DNA from: Ornithodoros turicata
Taxonomy: Eukaryota > Arthropoda > Arachnida > Ixodida > Argasidae
Direction: 5' to 3'
Assembly (NCBI RefSeq): GCF_037126465.1
Contig: NC_088201.1
Span: 196,920,403 to 196,984,402, forward strand
DNA: 64,000 nt
The notes under the pieces were generated by a model. That model was not told the DNA's origin, searched no databases, and saw only the letters and a program-made list of their open reading frames with translations. The position numbers were made by a program, and so were the translations under genes. Below, piece after piece: positions 31,710-42,936 of the stretch (positions are counted from its first letter, which is position 1; every line of letters starts with the position of its first letter).

Positions 31710-31764
31710 GTTTCACGAAGAGAAAGAAGAGACTGAGACTCGAAGAGAAATGCATCGCTTTTAT

Positions 31765-32052
31765 TTACACATCCTCGTCGTCGTCCTCTACATCGGAACT
31801 GCGTTCCCAATACAGATTGTCCAGGCTAAAGTTGGACTTCTTTTTCGCCAGTCTGTCCGCCGCTAAGATGCGGTCGAGCGTCTTCATCTTGTCCTGACAC
31901 ATCTCTTGACGTGCTTGCAACCATTCCAGACGGTGGACTTGAAAGGCTTCCTCCACGATGCCGCGTATAAATTCGCGAAGTTCTTCGTTTTTTGTCTTTT
32001 CCTTGCGACGACGAGAAACGCAGGAGAATAAACCACACATGGCGTTTTCCAC
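31765..32052 (-). CDS. Small coiled-coil-like protein, first gene after right TIR
   Basis: 95 residues starting 14 bp inside the right TIR boundary. A Cys-containing N terminus (MCGLFSCVS) is followed by a basic stretch, a probable helix rich in Glu/Gln/Arg, and an acidic tail (DVEDDDEDV). A TATA box lies 41 bp upstream. I do not recognise the family. By position it mirrors the left-end accessory gene but is not related to it. Confidence 0.6.
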   Translation of the reverse strand: MENAMCGLFSCVSRRRKEKTKNEELREFIRGIVEEAFQVHRLEWLQARQEMCQDKMKTLDRILAADRLAKKKSNFSLDNLYWERSSDVEDDDEDV

Positions 32053-32092
32053 GTATCGGTCAGAATGATGACGCGAGCGCGGTGCGCGCTGC

Positions 32093-32099
32093 CTTTATA
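32093..32099 (-). promoter_or_regulatory. TATA box in right TIR
   Basis: TATAAAG on the minus strand lies about 41 bp upstream of the ATG at 32052 and probably starts transcription of the minus-strand gene run. Confidence 0.65.
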
Positions 32100-33180
32100 C
32101 AGATAAACGCGCGCGCGCAAAGAACGGAGAATGAAAGCGAAACTGAAAAGCCACCCGTCGCCGCTAGGAGCGCGCGCGCGCGCAGCAGAGAGCCGAAACC
32201 GAAAACACCCGCGGCCGGCGCAGAGGGAGCTAGCAGCGCGCGCGCATGCGCGGACGGGTGGAGCAGAGGGCGCGCGCGCATCCATAGCTGCCGCTGCGCG
32301 TCACCTCTCTCAGTTTCTCTCGGACCGTCGCGGAAGACGGACGGGCGCTCCGCGCGCTCGCTCAGTTTCTGGCTGCCTCTCGTAGAGAGCAGACGTGTGT
32401 GTTCTCCGCGCTCGCTCAGTTTCTGCCTCGAAGTTGCCGCGGGGGAAAAGGTGAGTGATTTGACGCGCTCCTTTTCTCGTATGTTTGCCGTGTTTAGCGG
32501 TGACCGCGCTCGTGTTAAGCCTTTTCCCGCATGTTTAGACTTGTTTTGCGGTGTCCAAGCCTGTTGACGCATGTTTAGCGATGTGTGGTTCCCGCCTTGT
32601 GTTAGCTGCGTAGTGTTGAGGTTAGGCCTAAGCGATCGTCCCCGTAAGCCTCTTTCCTCGTATGTTTGCCGTGTTTAGCGGTGACCGCGCTCGTGTTAAG
32701 CCTTTTCTCGCATGTTTAGACTTGTTTTGCGGTGTCCAAGCCTGTTGACGCATGTTTAGCGATGTGTGGTTCCCACCTTGTGTTAGCTGCGTAGTGTTGT
32801 GGTTAGGCCTAAGCGATCGTCCCCGTAAGCCTTTTTCCCCGATGTGTACCGTTTTCTGTTTAGCAGTAGCGGTTAGACCTTTTCTCTCGCATGCGTAGAC
32901 TTGCTTAGCAGTGCTGTCATTTTTACCTGCCGCTAGTGTCTTGTTCTGTCTTTCTCGTCTAGAGCTATGATGGTGGCGCCATCTGGTGTGATGCCGTGCA
33001 ACTAAGTGGCCACCTGTCGTCGATCTCTGCAACTGCTGGGTGCAAACTACCAACATGGCGGGCGCTGGTCACTCGGGTGTTGCGGAGCGGCTTCTTCGCC
33101 GCGGCATCGTTGATTTTCGAATAAATTGTTTCTCACCACTCTATTTCTATCTTTTTATTTTATTTTCTACCTTTTTTTTA

Positions 33181-33352
33181 TCAGCTCAAGTAGCCGGAAA
33201 CTCACACAGTGGTCTGGACGTGTCTTAGATGATCCCCAATTAGTGTAATGACTCCCTGGTGGGTCCTGATTAATGTGGGGGGTCCCAATTAGCTCTAATT
33301 GCTAATTAATGGCGTCCAGACGAAGATGTGAGTTTCCGGATACTTGAGCTGA
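33181..33352. repeat. Polinton right terminal hairpin
   Basis: Mirror copy of the left terminal hairpin, 172 bp, with the same stem and loop. Confidence 0.87.
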
Positions 33353-33364
33353 TCCCATACTACT

Positions 33365-33370
33365 GGTGGG
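33365..33370. repeat. Target-site duplication, right copy
   Basis: GGTGGG directly after the terminal ACTACT of the Polinton, continuing into TCATTTGTTG, which matches the uninterrupted left-arm site near 7909-7926. Confidence 0.85.
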
Positions 33371-33662
33371 ATCATTTGTTGTGTAACTAATCCTATTTTC
33401 TTGTTAGCTATTGATGGTTTCATACTCTTGCTTTCCCAGCCTCTGTATTACGAGTGTTTTTCTCCTTGCATGTCCAGAGCTGTCCAAACTTGCCCAGACA
33501 TCCCATGATGACGTCACAGGATGTCCGAAACTGGTGGTCATAGCTGCGATGCTTTGCAACCTGCCTCTGTGCTCCGTCGCCCGGCGATGGTCAGCGGCCT
33601 TTCCGGGCCGCTTTCTTGAAGATGGCGTCGTTGATCTTCAATTAAACTTCTTCTCTCCACTC

Positions 33663-35200
33663 CTGACACGGAACAGAAAAAGACGACACGACACATTCTC
33701 AAACTCAGCAGTCCATTTAATGACAACCTACACTCCCAATGACAACCTACACACCCTGATGGGTGGAAAGGGGGAACAGGGGGAACAATAACGCAACTGC
33801 CTCGTCACTTAATCCCTTTGAATTCAGGTAAGAGTCGCCCAAACGGGTCACGCACCTTTTTGGAAACACTGGTCTCTTGGAAATGCTTGAAACAATTGTG
33901 ACATTCTGTCATCATATTTTATCGTTGTTTTTACAATGTACCAGCTCGCCTGCACCCTTGCATTTCTACCATTGATCGAGGCATTTATAATTGTTGTATG
34001 CAGGTAACGGGTTGGTCTTCAAGGCCAAAGAGAGAGTGACTAAACATGTGAATGAAAAATGAATTTTGAGTAATATTACAGTTCTGCAAGTACATATTCA
34101 AGTACTACAACATATGGCCGCATTACATATAACAAAATAAAGTTTGCAAAAATATTAATTTATGCAGTAGTACTTATAAATAAATTACAGTTGTGGACAA
34201 TACACAATTTTAAATGTATGAAATATTTAATAATACACATTTAACACCAGAATACTGTCATAACAAAAACACACAACAGGCACAGAATATTAAAGCATGC
34301 TTCATACAACCAACCATAGAAATACTGAAATAGGCAATAAGGTTTTAAAATTGTTACAAAAGTTATCACAGATGTGTGCTGATACAACAAATCCTATTGG
34401 AGGTAGTGTAGGGGACATGACTGTCTAAAATCAGCACTCTGTGGTTTATCCCCTCTGAAATGTGCAGGCGTGCAAGACTATCTCTTTTGAGTAATAATTA
34501 GCTGTTGCACATGGTCCACATTCAAATACTATAGTGGCACAATACTTTCAAGTGTAACTGAGGTAATATGGGTCGCGGAACTACTGACCGGAGATTTTAG
34601 CTAACCGTGTCCCCAACAGTATAATGAATGTTGGAAGCTTAAAGATGCATAGAAAGTAACAAGAAAAGCACAGTCACCAAAATACTGTTGCAGAGAGGTG
34701 CCCAAGACCAACATAATGTGCAGTATGCAATAAATCTAGTATGTCACATAAGAAAGCAGTTTCGTATGAAATCGACTGCACACATGTTCGATAAGATTCA
34801 ATGAACACAATAGGTAATATGGACTGTACTGAACGTACATTCTCACATAGAAAAATATGATACAATTCTTTTTTCAATAACAACATACCAGCCTTTCAGA
34901 CATCGTCCCATTCATCTTCACGAGGCTACGGTGATACAGCACACTGCTAGGAGCTTAAAGGCGCATAGAAAATAACAAGAAAAGCACAGTTATCATAACA
35001 CCCTCGCATAAATAACAAAATACCCAAACTATGTAGGGCATGCGATAAGTATAAAACTACAATGCCACAGCAGTTATTTACAAAAATAAAACGACAACAC
35101 GCATATTCAATAAACACTGTGTCCTTCAGAGCATGAAATACCGCGTTAGCTGATGGAACAAAAAAGTATGGTACAATCCCATTTGGAAGGTATCTATGGA
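33663..35200. other. AT-rich intergenic DNA with a duplicated block
   Basis: No supported gene. Two related blocks about 315 bp apart, starting near 34637 and 34952, share GCATAGAAA and AACAAGAAAAGCACAGT. They may belong to the 3' side of the decayed transposon that follows. Confidence 0.5.
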
Positions 35201-35219
35201 AATCTCAACTCATTCATCT

Positions 35220-37495
35220 TTAGTTGATATCATGAAGATTCAGAGTTTCGCAGCAGTAAACAGAATTACCCACATCTACCCTGACTGCTTTTGCACGCGC
35301 GTCGGTGATGCTGCACATTTCCACACCACCAACTGTACCTCTTACAATATGCTTCGTGCCATAGAAGCTTGTGTCCGTTGTCTCGAAACGGTCAACAGGC
35401 AAACCAGCTTGCTTTGTCTCATGCAAGAACGTGAAAATCCATCGTATGGAACAAAACATAACATTTTGTAGAATGAAAACTGCATCCTTTGTCTTTTTCG
35501 GCCGAGAATATGATAATGCATGAAATTTCAAACGCCTAAAATCATTTTGTCAAACTGCAGGAGACAGTGTGGAACAAAACCCAGAAATGATATTATGCGC
35601 GTCTTTTCTGCTGCAATCCGTCTGTACAGTCGCCCTTTTCCTAACAGTGTTGCACCTAATATTGTCTCGGAGAAGGCACACTTTTTGTTTCACTTTTCAG
35701 TGCAGAGAAATATGTTTGCAATCTCGGTGTACATTTCAGCTGAACGTATCAGTGCAAAGGCTGTTTCAGTATAGCTTTATGCAATATTTGATCTGCGACA
35801 CCATGATAGCCTTTCACGGATTTTATGAGCATGCCATTGCAAGACTCAAATGTGAATGTCGAGTGTGTCCATAAAGAAGCCTGCCTCACTGAAGCACTGC
35901 CTCAAGTAGGTGCAGTAGCAAGTGAATGTTGTATACCATGTTAATGTCTCTATAAATTATGTTGAGTTTAATAACATCCTTGTCAGTAACGCTTCTGCTG
36001 TGTTGATGTCTGCTCAATTATTGTCTCCTGTAGCAAAATATATATGGCTTGAACAAGAAGGGATGCATGCCGATGATATTTAGGAGGCAGGATTCCATTC
36101 ATAACAGGAAGACAGTAGTAAAAGGAGCCGTGACCGGAACTCTTGCACTTTCCACAGCTTTCTCTCTGAGATTTGACGAGGGAAGCGACCAATGGAAGAA
36201 GGTGGCTTTATGCGGCGCATCCTGTCATCAATGAGAGATACAGTGGATGGCTCTCCAACGAAAATACTAATTGCCGTTGCTCGAGGTTTCAAACAAGAGT
36301 TTTCAGAGTGCAAATAGACTGGTACATAGGATGAAACGACATCTAAGGACGGCAGGTTCAGAAGAACAGGAGGAACACATTCTCATGATGATAGCTCGTC
36401 GCGCAGCAGCGGCATACATGTGTCGGACAGCTATAGCAGTTGTACGTGCTGCCGTCACCTTTTCCGTCATGGGGTACCCTACTTGACCGTTTACGATCAC
36501 CCCAGGGTGGTAACACCGTGCGCATCTAAGATATCCGTTCAATTTTATCCTGTATTGCAGCAGTGTCCACGCTGCAACAGACGACAAAAACCTTGCTGAT
36601 CACATCAGCTCCATTTCGCTTCCACATAAACCTCTTTTCAGCCAAGAGTCTGCACTGCTCCACAAATGTCTGCAGGAAAACTTCCATTGCCGACTGTCTT
36701 TTTTCGAACCAGACTGCGGACTGAATAATAAGCTCATTCATTATGACCTGCACAGGTCAAACTGATAAGCTTCTGCTTCTGAAAACCGAGCATCCATCCG
36801 TATTCATGATCAAGGAGATGTTATTTGAATTTCAAAAAAGATCGTAATCCTTGCAAAGGTCTCTATACGGTTGGTGGTCCCATATGTCCCTCCCAACACC
36901 TGTCTGTTGGCGTACCTTTCCGTTAGGAATATATAGTCTAGGAGTGTTTCAGACTGGCGATTATTGGATGGGGTAACTTCGCCAATAATCCTGGCGGTTA
37001 CCGTGGTACAGGGAGCATCCCAATGAAGACTACTGATGGATGCTCACATGTTTTCTGTGGTGGGTAGCACACCTCTCCCTATCCTGTGCCACCATCATCT
37101 TTCCCCTCCCTCTTTCACCCTCCCCACTTCTTCCTCCTCTGGGTGCACCGAACCGCCACTTTAGAGCAGGCTGACCGCACCTTCCCCCTACATCACCCCC
37201 CCCCCCCCCCGGAGTGTTTCAAGAACGTTCTCAAGCTGTGCTTCAAGTGGTGATGATAAAAACATGGCAACTTCGTCTCGGTTCGTCACAACAAGAGATT
37301 GCACACTTTTGGATGTTTGAACTGGCAGAAACGAAGGTCATAAATGCTGATGAGCGCTTGGAACAATAGTAGGTAACGTCAAAGTTTCTACAGAACATTA
37401 GTGCCTTTTTAAAGATATACAGACTAGCTGAAACAACAGGCTTCCCGAACATTGTGTTGACAAGCAGGAGCAGATCCTTCATTGCCGCCAAGGGC
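35220..37495 (-). pseudogene. Decayed DNA-transposon transposase
   Basis: Fragments in several minus-strand frames appear in a consistent order. At 37491-37243: DLLLLVNTMFGKPVVSASLY. At 36753-36526: KVFVVCCSVDTAAIQDKI. At 36587-36303: NGYLRCARCYHPGVIVNG. At 36313-36080: RRIKPPSSIGRFPRQISER. At 36192-35983: YYCLPVMNGILPPKYHRH. At 35531-35220: a likely C-terminal part. The NG-x2-C-x2-C-x-HPG and IGRFPR blocks recall large CACTA/Plavaka-like transposases of arthropod genomes. The superfamily assignment is tentative. Several frameshifts and stops show an old, dead copy. No element ends were identified. Confidence 0.6.
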
Positions 37496-40326
37496 AGACC
37501 ATGTCGGATCGTGAACAGTATGAGGTGGACAAGAGCTTCAGCACGGGTTACACCTCCTTCACGTGTTAGCTGATCATCACGAAAAAGAGGATCTTCAGCA
37601 TCCGTTGTGTGTGTGTGTTGCTGTCATCATCCCCGCTGTCATCGTCCTCGCTGTCATGGCCCTCGCTGTCAATTCGAACTGCTGACGCTTTCCTCAGATA
37701 GTGCCGAAGATTCAGCTAAATCGCTTCTTGTTCCCTAATTTAAAAAGTGTGTACACCATGTAGTTGCACACGGCATACCACAGCAAGTACATTGTTACCA
37801 GAATGATCCAGAAAGCAGACAAACACACAAAACAAACAAATCGACTTGCATTACGTTATGTATAAGTATTTGTAATTCAAGTAATTAATTCAACCAGGAT
37901 AGCTTGAAGATGTAGTTCTTGCAGGTGTACATACCCCAGGCAGTTGCATGAGAAAACTAGATTTTTGCACTCAGAATGTCTCTCTTGCTTCACATCTGTG
38001 ACAGTGAAAGCAAAGAAGCAGAGTCAATGAATTATTCGATTCGCAAAGGAAATACTGGACAGCAGCGGTTTCTTCTCCCCCTTATACTACAGAGGATATC
38101 CTTTCATTCGGTCAGCATGGCTGCTAGTACAATAAAATCTATTCATCTCGAAATGGCAAGTCCACCTCGGCATTAGTCATTAGTCAAAAGCGAAAGCAAC
38201 CACACTCAAGATTTTCACCGTTGTGAACATGGTTGGGGATGCACGGATACGAATAATAACAACAACAACAACAAGGGAAGACTTTCTGCTAATCACAACA
38301 AGGTCAATCGCAAAACATACACTACTCCAATATACGCTGTCACATAATCACAGTTAGGGGGTAGGTAAACGCGACAAGAGGAGAAGCATTAAAGCGACAA
38401 CTCACCGACATCCAACCATATCTGTACGCACACACCGTCCACCATCTTTTTTACATGGCTAATGTGTTCACCATCCCATCAACGGTCAAGATACGAGCGA
38501 TGAAGCAAACAGAGAACTGAATCTGGCGAAGGGACCTGTCGTTCTTCAATGAACCGTTCAGACTTCATGACTAACTTGCTTGTATTGAATAAACTCGTTC
38601 ACCACTGGCCACAGCATTAGTTCATAGTTCCCTTCGAATCGGAGTTGAAGCGATTCGAAGCGTCGCCGCCGGAATGAGGCGGGAAGTTAGCGCGACGACA
38701 GCGGCGCCATTAATTTTCTTATATCTAAAGCATAGCATAACGGCATAGCATAGCATAGGAACACAGAGGTGACACTGTTTACATGTCGTTTTGCCGCTTA
38801 CCGACATATTTCCGTTGTCATAACGCCAAGAGATGAACGTATTTTGCCAGGGTAAACTATGCGGTGCTTCTTCCGCAGCATGGTAGCCAATTTCTAATTA
38901 GTTTAGGTGCATCGCATCGGCTCAGTGAGAACGCGCGGTCGACATCACATCTTTGGAAGTCAACAACAATACGAGCGCTTATGTGCAAAACTACGCGGCT
39001 TAGGGCTAGATTATCGGATAAATATAACTACCATGATCAAAAGACATCCAAAACGTTGCGCAGAAACAACAACCGCATTGTTTACATACGGTTTGGCCAC
39101 CGATCACGGGCGCCGGCATCTTTAAGGCCACGTGTGCCTTGACGTTTTCTGTGACGTGCGACCAGGACCTGTCCGGATGCATTGCGTTCGCCCAGCACGC
39201 TTTTTGTCTACGGAGCAATACACTGGATGCCACCCCTGTGCATAGGAAAGTGTTGGAATACCTTTCTGGCGTCTCCCTGTGAGTGGTGCCCGTGCGCACT
39301 GAACATGCGCGGGTATGGGGCTTTGAACGGTTTGGAGTGGTGAGGCGAAATGAATGATGAATAGCCTGGCAATGCGCGTACGACTGGGTGACCGGGCTTC
39401 TGGAGTTCTAACGCGTTCTTCAGTAGTCAGCAGTTCAGTCGTTCAGTGTTCGTCGTTCTGCGTCGTTCGCCTGCGTTTGCGTCAAATTTGCTTCCTGGCG
39501 TGAAGGCCACCAATGGATTGCGGATTGCACTTACTGCAGGTGACCAGATACCAGACACTGGCTGTGTTGCAGTGGAGGGACGGGCGAATTTTCAGTGTGA
39601 AATTAGAGGTGTTGCTGTGCGCAACAGCGCATGTCACAGTGAAGCACATGTTTGGCAGCGCTCTCCATTACAAGGACGACAACCAGGTTCCTCCTGCGTC
39701 ATCAGAGAAGAAATTAGAGGATATTTCTTTTGTGGTGAGTGCTTGCTCTTTTTTTCCTGATGGAGCATGGTCCACGATTCGAAAGCTTTAGATAAATTTT
39801 AGGAAGTTTCATTGCCGTTCTTCAGTTGTTAAATTTTCCCCTCTCCTCAGAGGAAGGGAGGAAGGAAAGCGGCGACAAGAGTGGCACCATCTACTTTCTT
39901 CTATCTAAAGCCGAGCGCACTGTACATCAGCGGAGGAGGAAGGAAGGTGAAGTCTGAACTGGTCTGAACTGCTTGGTCTCCGAATGAATGAGTTCTCTCC
40001 ACCACTCCTCACGTTCTTGCTTGCTTTCTTTCATCGTAGGAGTTCTCCGGCGCACTTCCTTCGTCTGCTTCTGACGCGTTCTCGGGCTCGCTTCGTCAGC
40101 TCAAGTGTTCGTCCATTGTGATGCGCTCGAGGGCAACAGGCGTCCGCGGGCGCTTGTAATCGTATGTTTCACCGGGAAATATCGTGACATGCGTTGTCCG
40201 TCCGTTTGGTGTTCTAGGTTGCCGGGAATGTTCGTATTTCACGTGCTGGTGTCGCTTGTATATTGCCACGCTTTTGGACCGTAGCTGGAGGGTTATGGAA
40301 GCTCTGTCTATAGCGTTCTTCTCATG
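37496..40326. other. Intergenic DNA, one possible exon
   Basis: Short repeats (a TGTCATC-type run at 37622-37675, a C-run at 37197-37210 just before, an AAC run near 38255-38272). Apart from the candidate exon at 39513-39734 I find no supportable coding sequence. Confidence 0.5.
39513..39734 (+). CDS. Candidate 5' coding exon of an unknown gene
   Basis: The ATG at 39513 opens a 74-codon frame that ends exactly at a strong splice donor (TTTGTG/GTGAGT). The protein contains YQTLAVLQWRDGRIFSVKLE, which reads like a short beta-rich N-terminal domain seen in arthropod transposon-associated proteins. CAGTCGTTCAGT-type initiator-like sequence lies about 80-100 bp upstream. No downstream exon was identified. 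It could be a host gene start or a repeat. Confidence 0.35.
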
Positions 40327-40622
40327 TACAGTGCTGGACAAAAGTTTACGGAACGCGCAAGCAGCGTATTTTCTGTGAGCAGAGGCACCCTAGCGCCAAG
40401 CTGAAGCGGTCGAGTTCACTCCTTCGGAGGGATGGAAGGCGGTGCTTGTGGCGGCCCACCGTGATAAGATTGGTAACGTTGCTTTTGAAATGGCTTTATT
40501 CTTTTTTTCTCTCGCTCCGCTGCACTAAGCGCGAGTTGCTATCGCGGGAAGGGTGTCTCTCTGCTATCGTAGAGATAATGGGGTGCTGAGATGAATTCAG
40601 GTGACTTTTGCCCAGCACTGTA
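40327..40622. mobile_element. Tc1/mariner-type MITE
   Basis: Termini CAGTGCTGGACAAAAGT (from 40329) and its near complement ending at 40620 are flanked by TA on both sides. The internal ~260 bp have no transposase, so it is a non-autonomous copy. Confidence 0.75.
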
Positions 40623-41233
40623 CCTCAAGCACCAAACGTCCGTTCGTTATGTACCATTTGGAAGGATTTCTGAGGTGCATCTCATATGTTAGTAGTAGAG
40701 AGGGGTATAGAACCCAGCCCCATGCGAATCCAGCAGACCAGCACCCCCCCTACCCTGAGCCCTGCGCGGCGCGTGTGCGGAGGGTTGTCCACGTGATTAT
40801 CGACGGGGGAGGGCTGCGCGTGCGCTCATCGTAGCATATTTTTCAGCCTGGGCAGACTTCTTTGGCCATACTTGGGCCGACTTCACATATTTTTCCGATA
40901 CAACAGGTGAGCGGTTTACATGCAGAGACATGCAAAGAAGGGTCATACACAAACAGTACAAGTCAAAATATATTTATTAGTGTCATTCAAGTTGAGATAT
41001 ATTTATTAAAGCCAATAGTGCTGGGAATTGTGATGCCAATCAGGTGAAGGAGAAAAACCCAGCCGAAAAAACCTTCACCACCTGTAACAGGGCGGAGCGT
41101 GACCGGAGGGCTGTTGTGGTGGCGGAGTGTGACCGGAGGGCTGCGTGCTTACCATTCACCCTGGGCTGACTCGTTTCACAATTTTCCTACTTGGGCGTCG
41201 CGTGGCCGGAGGGCTGCGTGTGCGTTTACCATT

Positions 41234-41345
41234 CAGCCTGGGCCGCCGACTTTCGTCATTTTTCAGTCTGGACCGCCGACTTTCGTCATTTTTCAGCCTG
41301 GGCCGTCGACTTTCGTCATTTTTCAGCTTGAATCGACTTGAATCG
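41234..41345. repeat. ~33-bp tandem repeat in the second palindrome's arms
   Basis: Three to four copies of a unit with CCGCCGACTTTCGTCATTTT and CAGCCTGGG. Mirror copies lie at about 47400-47510. Repeated ORFs here are a by-product of the repeat. Confidence 0.8.
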
Positions 41346-41789
41346 TAATTTTTCCAGCTACAACAGGTGTGCAGTTTACATGCAAAGGATAGCCATACAC
41401 AAAAGTACAAGTGAAAATATATTTATTAAAGTCATTAGGAATTATGTTATGACTCTGCGTGAATGGGAAAAACTTAGCCAAAAATCTGAAATAGAAGGAA
41501 CACAATACACGTAACAAAGAATATTACAGGTATGATACATTAACATTGAATAGGTATCACAAATCAGAATTGACAGCGCATTTAAAATATTCTTAATCAA
41601 TACGATTACAATCAAAATTGCAAATTGTATTATAAAACGTCTAATATTCCTATACGTGAGAACCATCTTTGCAATAGCGGGAACTTCTGATAGTTGTATG
41701 TAATTAACTGTGAACAGCAGAGACACTGGAAGACTATGGGACACGAACACAAGACGAAATAAAATCTATACCACTACAAAGAAGATATT

Positions 41790-42460
41790 CCACTTCACCA
41801 CATAGCACGCTCCTAGCCAACAAACAGAACAAAGCACGACACGAACACAAGAGGAAAATCAGAAGAAAAAATCAAACTCATCAGAAAATAGATATGTTAA
41901 AAACGAACTTCACCACATAGCACGATCCTAGCCAACAAACAGAACGACACGAACACAATACGAAATAAAATCTATACCACTACAAAGAAGATATTCCACT
42001 TCACCACATAGCACGCTCCTAACCAACAAAGAACGACACGAACACAAGAGGAAAATCAGAAGAAAAAATCAAACTCATCAGAAAATAGCCATGTTAAAAA
42101 TGAACTTCACCATATAGCACACTCCTAGCCAACAAACAGAACGACACGAACACAAGAGGAAATAAAATCTATACCACTACAAAGAAGATATTCCACTTCA
42201 TCACATAGCACACTCCTAGCCAACAAACAGAACAAAGAACGACACGAACACAGGAGGAAATAAAATCTATACCAATACAAATAAAATATTCCTAATCAAA
42301 ACAACATAGTAATCTATCATTCAGTAAATTAGAAGAAAAAATCAAACTTATCAGAAAATAGACATGTTAAACCATAACCAGAACTTCACCATATAGCGCG
42401 CTCCTAGCCAACAACCAGATCTAATGATATCTGACCTGCATGATTTGTTGAAGACGGATG
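41790..42460. repeat. Array of units related to the 249-bp MITE ends
   Basis: About six copies of a block reading ACTTCACCACATAGCACG and CTCCTAGCCAACAA, separated by AGAACGACACGAACACAAG-type spacers. The block equals the outer arm of the fold-back MITE at 104-352 and 5797-6045. The last unit (about 42380-42460) extends further into the MITE arm. Mirror array at about 46290-46960. Confidence 0.8.
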
Positions 42461-42936
42461 CCGACAGATGTATGGGAAGACCACGGAACACGAGCGACAA
42501 GAGGAAATAAAATCTATACCACTACAAAGAAGATATTCTTAATCAATACGATTACAATCAAATTACAAATTGTATTATAAAAGTCTGTGACGTGAGAACC
42601 ATCTTTGCAATAGCGTGAATATTTGTCATAACATTTCGAGCGCAATAGGGAATCTCAGTTTCATATTCCAACATTACTCAACTTTTAATTTCTTATTAAG
42701 TGAACAGCATAGACGTAAGGAAATAACGAGAAACAACACAATCATCAGCTACAATTAATAGAGAGCCAAACCTGCGCACCGTCCACCACATAGAGAAATA
42801 ATAGCTAATCAATCTATCAATGGCGAAATAGCAGACTTAACGCTGAAGAACAGAGGAACACGCGGCGACACGTAAACATCAACAGAGGAAAATAATCTAT
42901 CATTGAACCATCATAAAATCGATCAATATACAATAC

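Larger units (their letters stand above)
17820..33364. mobile_element. Polinton/Maverick element, near-complete, 15.5 kb
   Basis: Termini are AGTAGTATGGGATC and its exact complement. The flanks are GGTGGG on both sides (17814-17819 and 33365-33370), a 6-bp target duplication, and the unoccupied site is present once in the left arm of the surrounding palindrome (7919-7926 region). Terminal inverted repeats are ~1.3 kb. Content includes protein-primed DNA polymerase B, integrase, packaging ATPase, adenain-like protease, capsid proteins and accessory genes. Integrase, ATPase, protease and the putative major capsid gene are open. The polymerase and minor capsid genes are frameshifted and the leftmost gene has an in-frame stop. 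Confidence 0.95.
32066..33364. repeat. Polinton right terminal inverted repeat
   Basis: Reverse complement of the left repeat. Divergence is low by eye, consistent with a recent insertion or with repeat homogenisation during replication. Confidence 0.93.
7411..33662. mobile_element. Giant palindromic element, split by a nested Polinton
   Basis: The left arm (7411-12145) is repeated in reverse complement as the right arm (12711-17819, resuming at 33371-33662) around a 565-bp loop. The right arm is interrupted by the Polinton and breaks off at about 33662, where the match to left-arm position ~7616 stops, so about 205 bp of the right terminus are missing. The outer ~250 bp resemble the Polinton's ends: the conserved hairpin loop, an A-rich spacer, a GAGTGGAGAGAA block and an AATCAACGA-type block. 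I infer a non-autonomous Polinton relative. No gene of known function is visible. The exact left boundary (AGTACTGG at 7411) is an estimate by analogy. Confidence 0.8.
40691..42936. repeat. Left inverted repeat of the second palindrome
   Basis: Complement of 45814-48065. The outer ~150 bp are GC-rich, followed by 33-bp tandem repeats, then AT-rich sequence and an array of MITE-like units. The match ends near the GATCAATATACAAT block at 42936. Confidence 0.88.

Noticed and set aside
17813..33371. An 8-bp target duplication (TGGTGGGA) for the Polinton
   Set aside because: Moving the boundary by one base gives AG termini and a 6-bp duplication, which fits both the family and the shared AGTAGTA start of the second palindrome.
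41099..41410. Repetitive SLGRRLSSFF-type and RRPRLKNDES-type ORFs
   Set aside because: Direct translation of a 33-bp tandem repeat in all frames, mirrored at 47.4-47.6 kb.
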